Of a DNA stretch of 64,000 nucleotides, positions 55,261-64,000 are shown one piece after another (position 1 is the stretch's first letter; the number at the start of each line of letters is the position of its first letter). The DNA comes from Archegozetes longisetosus. Taxonomy: Eukaryota > Arthropoda > Arachnida > Sarcoptiformes > Trhypochthoniidae. Location: positions 9,743,288 through 9,807,287 of the forward strand of contig JAEMBT020000009.1 of the NCBI GenBank assembly GCA_018873245.2, written 5' to 3'. The position numbers were made by a program, and so were the translations under genes. Under the pieces are notes generated by a model, which saw only the letters and a list, made by a program, of their open reading frames with translations, ran no database searches and was not told the origin of the DNA.

Positions 55261-57623
55261 TGTTGAAATATATATTATTTTGTAGTATTTTAATTTCAGG
55301 TTTGGTCGTGTCGTACACCTAGTCAAAGAAAGTATCTTTCTAAAGGTTATAGTATCTGTTCTATTGGGTCGTAAAGAAGTTAATGTCCGATTAAGTGAGG
55401 GCTATAGTCAAATCTTATTGTCCAAAAAATAGGAGGGTAATCGAAAATTCGATCACAAGATGGGGGACTATTAAAGACATTGAAAGTCAATATACTATTG
55501 ATTAACTTCTCTGATTTGAAATAAACATTTTCTTTGGTTTAAGAATCAGATATTAATTCCTTGGAAACTTATTAATAAATGTTCAAAAGTTTGTATTTCA
55601 TTAACTTGTTTGACTTTTTTCCTATATTTATGACATCTAAAATGTATGACATTATTTATTATAACATATCTTATTTACTATATATTTATAAATATATAAA
55701 CTATGAATACTTTTATTATATTTACTAATATATGTTATATATCAATAGTATATAATTAAAAGTCGTTTAATAACTGTTACTATAAAACTTATTATGTATT
55801 ATATCTGTTATATTTGTTATCTATGCCCTTAAGTGAAAAGTTAAGACAAGTCAATTAAATAATAATTTGTGTTTTATTCATTTAATTTGAATCATAATAA
55901 TATATAAGCATTGGTCAAAAAATAATATCTTAACCTGAATTCAATAGTAGTCTATAATTTATTTCGATTTCAGTAGGTAATCTTATTTCACTGAACATGA
56001 CTGTCTAGACTAAATATCTTCTTTCAGTTAGACAATATAGTTTACCGTTTTGACCGAAATGATCTCTATAATGTGATGTATAATGTTCTCTATTGTGCTT
56101 GGAAGAATTGTGGTAGACCCGTTTTACGAATGAATATATGCAAGTGGATGATTAGATCGGATGCATATGTCTCGAATTAAGATCTTTATTAAAAGATTAG
56201 GCGTTTAAACAGTTAGTAGTGATACGTAAGAACTCAATCGTTTTATTTAATAAATATTCAACACATGTCATGAATAATATCACGTAAAATTACATTTAAA
56301 TTAATATATCCAGAAAAATACATTTCAGTCAAATCGGTCAAAACGGTATACTATATTGTCTAACTGAAAGAAGATATTTAGTCTAGGCAGTCATGTTCAG
56401 TGAAATAAGAATACCTGCTGAAGTCGAAATAAAGTAATTATAGACTTTTAATATTAACCAACTTAATTTAATACTAGATGTATTTCAAAATATTAACTTT
56501 CAAATGTGTAAGTTTTGACACAGTTTTCTTTCTTTTCGTTTAGCTGATGCTTTTCAATAAGGATTTAAAAGATTTGAGATTTTATGAAAAAATCGTTTTA
56601 AGACATTAATAAAGAAAAATATTTTTAATTATGTTTAAGTGCTATAAAACACTTTAAAGAGCTGTTTTGAAGATTGTTTTAAAGCAAAAGTTTTATAATG
56701 AACAACCTTATATGAAAAACATCATAATCAGTTACATAGTTATTGTTATTAAACAAATATCAATTATATATTATTAGATATCGCGATAATTTTTAGAAAT
56801 AGGTTGTAAACATAAAGACAGAATATCAGACATAAGGTACAAAAAATAGAACACCTAAAAATGTAACTACAATCTTATTTATTGAAACGAAATTTTTACT
56901 AAATAAAGAAGAATAAGAATTTATGACATGTAATATATGCCAGCCAACTTTATTACGTGTATGGCGCAGAACTTTAAAATTCTTATCACATCATCAAGAA
57001 TACTAGATGAAATCCATCATTGCGTTTGCAAGATGTTATATCACTAGAACACTACTGGAATAAAATTGATCTCTTTGCTCTTAATGTTTGAACTATTGAT
57101 TCTTAGATCTATAGAAAGTTTTGACACAAATTTGATAACAAATACAATAGGTTGCCATTTTTAATCATTTAAGAATAAAAACATGTATTATGAATAAATG
57201 CGTTTTATCGAAAACACGTGATATGAAATAAAACTCCCATTAATTTCAAGAATATGGACGAGTTTCAAAATTGTATTATATGAAATTATATAAATAGAGA
57301 AATATTTTTAAGGAGCCAATTATTTCACGCACCCTACTGAAACCTTCACTACAACACGACAAACTTTCTCTAAGTGTACGATATGACTAAACCCAAAATG
57401 AAAATATCACAAAATCATTTTTCAACAAAAAAATAACGTTGGATTCCAGCATTGAGGCAGACTTATCGGGCTTCCGTCACGCCCAAACCAGACATTAACT
57501 GATGTAAGTTTTAACACTTTTCCTTATAGTATAGTAAATAATTATAAAGAGTATAACAATTATAGAAATAGACATCGTATTAAGGTGAATATTATAGATG
57601 TCAACGATTTTCAATACATCAGA
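55261..57623. repeat. intergenic with an inverted repeat
   Basis: Arms 55968-56062 and about 56329-56425 are inverted copies (TTTCACTGAACATGACTG and TTCAGTTAGACAATATAGT), separated by about 270 bp. The arm sequence is related to single copies at 24690-24790 and 50430-50530. No gene is visible in the rest of the interval. The rightmost 140 bp (57480-57623) is the post-stop segment of copy 4. Confidence 0.6.
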
Positions 57624-58966
57624 TCAATACAAAGATATTTCTATAATCTTGATCATAAACATCATGGTCAAGGCTGTGATTTATAAATAATCAAAGTAGT
57701 CTTAAAATCGATGACATTATAAATCGTATCTTACTTCATATCCACGAAGGTGGTTTATAACAAATACTTTCCAACAATAAAATCCAATTTTCTTTTGACT
57801 CAATCTCTCAATGAATGACGACAACTAAAATAGAATTGAAATCATCATATATTCAACAAGTAATTAGGTTGATTTTTATAACTTTTACAAACTTTATATG
57901 TGTGGCATTAGTTAAGGACAACTTGTTAGGTGTGAACATGTTCCCAGTAACATATCATACATTTTACTAGAATGATAATAGACGGAATTGGCACAGCTTA
58001 TGATAAATATCAAAGAGAATATGAAATAAAAACAATAAAGAAAATCAATTTGAATATTAAACCAGTTCTGGAGAATATACCGAGGAATAAGAATAAGTCA
58101 ATTATATAAGAGTATGTCAGCCAAACCCAGAATAAATATTTCGATCAAAAATTTTTGTTAAACGAGTTGATTTCCGAATAGTTTGAACCCAAAGTTTTCA
58201 TTATAACCATAGCTCTTTTATTCGTTAATTTTGACTTGTTTTTGGCAAATTTCTTAATTTTCTCATTCAGTTCTTCAGCTTTAATTGACAGGTAATAACA
58301 AATGATGTAAAAGTAGGCGATATGATAAATAATAATCATAAAGAGGTGACTAGCGCTTAAAATGAAGAATAAATTCAAAGGAAACACAAAGAAAACAAAT
58401 TGAATGAGAGATCAATTTAAATATATCGGAAAATTATAAATAATAAGAGCAGATGATATGAGCACAGATTTTGAGTAATTATCACAAATATAGAATATTC
58501 TTTTCGCTGTCTCCATCAATTTGTAGATTTTGGCTTTGTTTGAAAGTCCAATACTTAGCGGTGAAGTGAGTTCTGATATCATCTCGAATGGTCTCAAATA
58601 AGTGGAAATTTCGTTATTCTTGTAGTTTCTATAATGAATCCAATGTATTATCAACGTTAAGAAAGATACCATTATTGATGAGATATTGCAGTGTATCCTC
58701 GCGTTCATAAAGTATGAGAAGTCGAGAATAATGATGAAATATTCAGGATTTTCTTTTGGTAATAGTAAAAAAATGATACATTTGATCAACAATATCGAAT
58801 TTGCTATAGTAATCAATAATGGATTATGAAATCTGTTTCTTTTATTCGTTCCGTTTTGGAAAAGAGAAATACCGTTGAGATATAAATGAGATCCTACAGA
58901 AATGAATAACAATTCTGAGGGCAATATTTGTGATGGATCGAAATCACTTTCTATGTTCATCGCCAT
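57624..58966 (-). pseudogene. gustatory-receptor-like gene, copy 4 (multiply broken)
   Basis: Layout as in the sister genes: exon 1 58966-57893, exon 2 57824-57735, exon 3 57680-57624. Lesions: TGA at 58412-58414 where sisters have Cys; TGA at 58145-58147 where they have Trp (FWSKYLF); a 4-bp deletion at about 58022-58045; one base lost at about 57897; and the second acceptor changed from AG to AA (57682-57681). Exon 2 itself is still open (FIERLSQKKIGFYCWKVF). The N-terminal 184 codons are intact (start MAMNIESDFDPSQILPSE). Certainly non-functional, and older than the losses in copies 2 and 3. Confidence 0.75.
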
Positions 58967-61900
58967 TCAGTTTTCAATTTTAATAAACTTATCAAATTTG
59001 GTGAATATAAAATATAGTTATCGAAATGCTCTCAAATCATATCAAAATGATGTGAGAATATCATTGAGTTTTACTATTAATTCATCGATATTCACTCAAT
59101 GACTTCGTGATAAGAAGTAATCAAATATAGATGAAAATATATCGTAATAAAAACTCACCAAAAGTCCATTAATCGCCTTATTTACCAAAATCCAAAATTT
59201 AAACTTATATACGACATAAATATTAATACGAGTGTACATATCTTAAGTAAGAATATCTTATACTCAATTGAAGAAGAGAAATCGATAGCTTATTAATGTT
59301 TGACGTTTGTTCTTCAACACGCAATAACTAGAAAATTCTAACAATTAAAGTGTCAATACGACTGCAGTATTTCGATCGAAAATTTGCATTAATGTGTTTG
59401 AAACATATGCTCACATACTTTTCATTTCTTTTGAGTAAAATAGAATGAAAATTTAATTTAAACTAATTCTAATCAATATTTTCAAAAATTACTTTACATG
59501 TTTGTTGTGAATATTATTTCTATCTTTTAAAAATTTAATGTAAATTTTTCGATGTAATAAACCACAATAGATGTAACCGAATATTGCATTTATTTGCATT
59601 AAATTTCATATAATTGTAGGACTAAAATAAATTCTTATATAGTTAATTATCATAGTAAAAAAAGTATAATCTTCAAATAATAAACAATCATAATATATAA
59701 AAATTTGACGAAGCACTTTACGAATGATATTTCAAAAACAAATATAATCTCTATTGATTACGTACAAACAAGTTTGGAAATAGACTCAACGACTAAGTTC
59801 TTTATGATAATATAAGATATTTTTCTGATGAAGTTTCAATAAAGTTATCAAATAAGATAAGTATATAAATACAATTATTGAAGTTGTTTGAAATGATTTT
59901 AAAACACAAGAATATTATTGATTTTTCTTATTATTTTATCGCTATTAATTCAATAGTATCATAAGAGTTTATTAAACTTCGATAGAAAGATATCGCAATA
60001 AAAACATCAAAAATTCAATAATCGCCATATTTTCTATATTTCAGTGCAAATTATATTTAAAGAAAATCTATTTTCTTATCTATTGATTTTTTAACATCAA
60101 TTCTGTGACCACTGTTTGGTAGGTAAGTTTAATATTAAGCTATCATTCAGTATTGGTAAAAGGTACCACTATTTAATTAGGTCATTTTATGAAAATAGGC
60201 TGAATATAACAATTATTAAATTGATATTTATTTTAATGTTAAAAATATTATTCTGAATAATTTATTCATCCTAAGAAATAATTAAAAATCTTATCAAACA
60301 TTTCTGCAATTATTAAGATTATTATTTGAGAATCAAAAGCATTTTAAACCATTTTGCTTTTTCAAGTAATGAAAGAAGTAATTTTCGACTTCCATATTTT
60401 ATATGCTTTTCTGTTTTTGCACATGTTTTCAGCATTAATAAACTCTTATCAAATTTGACTAAATATTCTATGAATGTTAATTTATGAAATCTCAATAATA
60501 AATAAAATCTCTTTCCACTAATTTGAAAGAGGTTCATAAACGTATTCAACAGCTAAAATATCAATGAGAATATGATCTATTTTTCTGAGAAAGATTGAAA
60601 TAAAGTTTCATCAGACCTAAATTTTATTGATGATCAAATATATTTTTTGATCTTAATAGTATCATTTTATTATAGATACTATTTATGAATTTCAGTCATT
60701 TGATGGTTGTAAAACAGAGGTCAAATTCAGTGTATATAATCTATCAAAGAAATTCAAATTCGAAAGTTATATTCTGTTACAAAAATTAAACAATTTTTAA
60801 ATTAATAAATAAGTTTATATAGATTATGGCAATTAAAATAAATAATCGTGCAAATGTTGAAATTGTTTTCTATTCATTTTAGATAAGAGATTTTCTTCTT
60901 ATAGATAAATTCATTGAACGTTAAGTATTTCTTTAAAATGACATTAATAAAAACTTATAGTATTGGTAAACATTACCAACTCTGATATAATAAAATGAAT
61001 CATACGTTTAGCTTTGCATTGAGTCAAATGTTTAACAGAGTAGATCATGTAATTATAAACCCTTCTGCTTTTTCACGTAACTAAAGCAGTACCGTCGACA
61101 GATAAAAGTTATGTATTTGTCATCACTAAAAAGATGCAGAAGAGTTGATAAACCTAAGGGCTCAACAACTCATTTAGATCTGTATTACGTTTAGTGATAT
61201 TAATCAATAAATGAATACTTAAAAAATTAGTTTGGAACTCTGATAAAATAGAATTTGACTCATCTTTGTATTAAGTTAGTTGAGTCAATGCCACATCGGT
61301 TACAAGAAGTGATAGCTCGAGAGGATAGTCCAACTCATCATTAAAATTATTTAAATTGAATCACATTTGACTGTTGAACTATTTTGATTGAAATAGTTTG
61401 ATATATTTTATCAGTAGCTTTCATTCTATAACTTATTGTTTTTCTTTTGCATATCAAATAAATTGACTTCAGCTACGAATAACATTATTACTCATATGCT
61501 TTTTAATTACTGAGTAATGCCATAATTTGACGCTATAAACTTATAGTTTCAATTTCTGTCTCGTCCCTCTTGTCTTATCCAAACGCATCAGAGATTAATC
61601 CGGGATCTACGCATAACTTTTTTCGATCGACTGTACTTATGAATTTCAACAAGTTCTAGCCAATATCTAGTAAAGATAAAATAAAATTTTTATAGGGTTG
61701 TTGCGAATATTATACCAATCTTTTTAGAATTTGATGTAAGATTTTTGATGTTAAAAATCATTTATAAGTGAAACCGAATATAAAGTTTATTTTGGAGCAT
61801 ATTTGCAGTGCGTATTTGCATGACTAAATTAATAAAAATGATTGAGCTAATCGTTACTAAAAAAAAACGATTATTAATCTTCAAATAATAAACAATCATA

Positions 61901-62996
61901 ATATATGAAAATTTGACTAAATGTTTTATGATTACTTATGAAATTCAAAAAATGAATAAAATCTCTGTTGACTAAGTATAAAGAGATTGAGAAACGGATT
62001 CAATTGCTATAATCTCATTGAGAATACAACTTATTTTTCTGACAGAGGTTGAAATAAAGGTTAATCAAATCAAACTTTTATTGATAATCAAATTTATTCT
62101 TCAAACCTTAATTACGTCATTACATTTTAGTTACTGTTTTTGGATTTCGATCATTTAATGATTGGAAAATCAGAGGTCGAACTCGGTGAATATAGTTTAT
62201 TAAAGAAATTCTTTCAAATTAAGCGTTCATACCAGGTTACAAGGGAAACTATAAACAATTTTTTAAATTAATGAATAGCTAAGTTTATATAGAATATAAC
62301 AATTAAAATTAATAATCACTTGCATCTAAAGTGTTTCTATATTGATGAAGTTGTCATCCAGTGTCAAATTATGACAGTTTACTAAAAATTCTTTATGGAT
62401 TTAAGACAAGTTTAAAAGTTGATTAAGAGCTTGGAGAAATGCCCCAGCCTGATTCCTTTTACTTGTCAAGTGTCATCACTGCTTATGAGCATAGACAACA
62501 AATAAAACAGACATTGTAGAGATAGATATAATACATAATAAATAAGTTTGATAATTATTATCGTTAAAAATCTGAAATTATGCATTATTAAATAATGTGA
62601 TAGATTTCAGACATAAATTATATATATATCAAAGATTGAAATAGGTTAATAAACCAATAAAATCTTGGACTCATATTAGAAAATGTACTAAAATCTTTAG
62701 AATGACATGATAGACTTTCTTTCACTAAGTGTACGACACGACAAAATCTGAAATAGTAATATCACAGAATAAAATATTTAAACAGAAAAACTAAGAATAG
62801 ATTCCTCACTTTGAGGCAGACTAATTGGGCTTTCCGTTAACCTCAAACTTCACATCAGCAGATATTCATTTTTGACACTTTTAGCCACAGTATAATAAAT
62901 AATTATAGCAGATATAACAACAATTATGGAAACAGATATAACATTTAAATGAATATTATAGTAATAGAAGTCAACGATTTTCAATATATCATCAGA
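58967..62996 (-). repeat. receptor 5' flank block and intergenic region
   Basis: The stretch 58967-61040 is the direct paralogue of 44650-46759 and contains the uninterrupted site (TA at 61041-61042) for the element inserted at 46760. The stretch 61650-62300 again resembles receptor flanks in part (for example 62080-62200 versus 25010-25080). The frame at 60322-60549 is interrupted in the paralogous copy and is not taken as a gene. The stretch 62810-62996 is the post-stop segment of copy 5. Confidence 0.55.
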
Positions 62997-64000
62997 TCAA
63001 TACAAAGACAATTCTATGACTTTCATCATAAAAATCATAGTCAAGGCTGTGATCTATAAATAATAAAAATGGTCTTAAAATTCATATTAAATTACAATAC
63101 AGCTCTTACTTCGTATCCACGAAAGCTATTAATAATAAATAGTTTCCAACAATAAAATCCAATTTTCTTTTGACTCAATCTCTCAATGAATGACGACAAC
63201 TAAAAATAATCAAAATCGTTTATTCAATGAGTAATCGTATAAATATAGTAAGTTTTACAAACTTTGATGTGTATGGAATTAGTCAAGGACAGCTTGTTAG
63301 GTGTGAACACAATTCCCAATAATATATTATACATTTTATTAGTTTGATAATAAACAGAAGAGCAACAACTTATGATTAATATCAGAGGGAATGTGAAATA
63401 AATAGAACCAAACGTGAATATCAATTTCACTGTTAATCCAGTTTTCGAGAACATGCCAATGAATAAGAATAAGTCAATTATCAAAGAGTATGTCAGCCAA
63501 ACCCAGAATAAGTATTTCGACCAAAAATCTTTGTTGAACGAGTTTATTTCTAAATAGCTTGAATCCAAAGACTTCATTATAGCCATAGCTCGTTTGTTCG
63601 TTAATTTTGATTTGTTTTTAGCAAAAACCTTAATTTTCTCATTCAATTCTTCAGCTTTAATAGACAGGTAATAACAAATGAGGTAAAAGTAGACCATATG
63701 GTATAAAACAGTCGTACACAAGTAACAAGCCATAAAAACTACGAACATATTTAGAGGAAATATATAAAAAATAAATTGAATGAGAGAGCAGTTGGAAAAG
63801 TACGGCAAATTGAAACAAATCAAACTAAGTGTTATGAACACTGGTTTTGAGAAATTATCACATATATAGAATATTCTTTTCGCTGTCTTCATCAATTTGT
63901 AGATTTTAGTTTCGTTTGAAAGTCCAATACTTAGGGGTGAAGTGAGTCCTGATATCATCTCAAATGGTTTCAAATAGGTCGGGAATTCGTTATCCTTGTA
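62997..64000 (-). CDS. gustatory-receptor-like gene, copy 5 (runs off window)
   Basis: Open from the window edge: exon 1 64000-63263 (partial, in frame from its first visible codon; the true start lies beyond 64000), exon 2 63199-63110, exon 3 63053-62997. Introns 63 and 56 nt with GTTTGT...TTTTTAG and GTAAGA...TATAG. The visible part starts within YKDNEFPTYLKPFEMISGL and covers the TM3-TM7 region, including the GR-like loop SSYLEINSFNKDFWSKYLFW and exon 2 FIERLSQKKIGFYCWKLF. No stop, shift or splice defect is visible, so it may be functional. A TTG at 63973 is not a start codon. Family call as for copy 1. Confidence 0.7.

Noticed and set aside
57624..58966. TGA read as an amino acid (code change)
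   Set aside because: In-frame TGA replaces Cys at one place and Trp at another in copy 4, which also has deletions and a lost acceptor; the intact genes in the window have no in-frame TGA.
60322..60549. 75-codon frame in the duplicated flank
   Set aside because: The paralogous sequence near 46.1-46.25 kb has stops in this frame, so it is not a conserved gene.

Overview
This is eukaryotic, AT-rich DNA, most likely from an arthropod and possibly a mite. The grounds are short GT-AG introns in coding genes, insect-type gustatory-receptor (GR)-like seven-TM genes in a recent cluster, an EB-module membrane protein, and many arthropod-type mobile elements (MULE, Tc1/mariner, hAT, pogo-like, Polinton-type polymerase, env-bearing Ty3/Gypsy element, tRNA-SINE, foldback elements). 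No bacterial operon, rRNA or CRISPR array is visible. The mite assignment is inference; only the eukaryotic and arthropod-like character is well supported.

Left part (1-25 kb) is mostly mobile DNA. In order: a decayed Tc1-like transposase gene that appears to carry introns (0.9-2.0 kb); a complete MULE of 2,977 bp bounded by an 8-bp target duplication, with termini built of iterated TAGCGAAA motifs (2037-5013); an intact two-exon cysteine-rich membrane protein gene (5668-6805); a Tc1-like pseudogene split by about 1 kb of perfect hexanucleotide repeat (7.1-8.75 kb); a broken Polinton-type family B DNA polymerase with a 757-bp palindromic element inside it (8.76-13.8 kb); a direct duplication (14.3-14.8 kb); a hAT transposase pseudogene (15.6-18.0 kb); the 3' part of an env-bearing LTR retrotransposon followed by an LTR, a primer-binding-site-like sequence and a possible gag start (18.3-22.2 kb); and a 1.9-kb foldback element with tandemly repeated arms (22327-24260).

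Right part (25-64 kb) is a tandem and inverted array of related GR-like genes. Five copies share one layout: a long exon of about 360 codons, a 90-nt exon and a 57-nt exon, joined by introns of 63-68 and 54-56 nt. Copy 1 (29238-30588, +) is intact. Copies 2 (40502-41848, -) and 3 (53713-55060, +) each carry one single-base frameshift. Copy 4 (57624-58966, -) is clearly dead. Copy 5 (62997-64000, -) is open but runs off the window. Isolated exon relics (26066-26122, 37019-37097), a start-codon relic (42271-42305) and gene-less copies of the 5' flank (about 44.7-45.1, 52.75-52.83 kb) show gene birth and death. Long flanks are duplicated directly (44.65-46.76 versus 58.98-61.04 kb) and inverted (45.7-46.5 versus 50.86-51.6 kb).

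The duplicated flanks hold younger insertions. For two of them (46760-48625 and 51620-52400) an uninterrupted paralogous site survives elsewhere in the window, which fixes their boundaries. Mobile-element insertion, segmental duplication and receptor-gene turnover are thus intertwined. The genes that look functional from sequence alone are the EB-module gene, the MULE transposase, GR copy 1 and probably GR copy 5.
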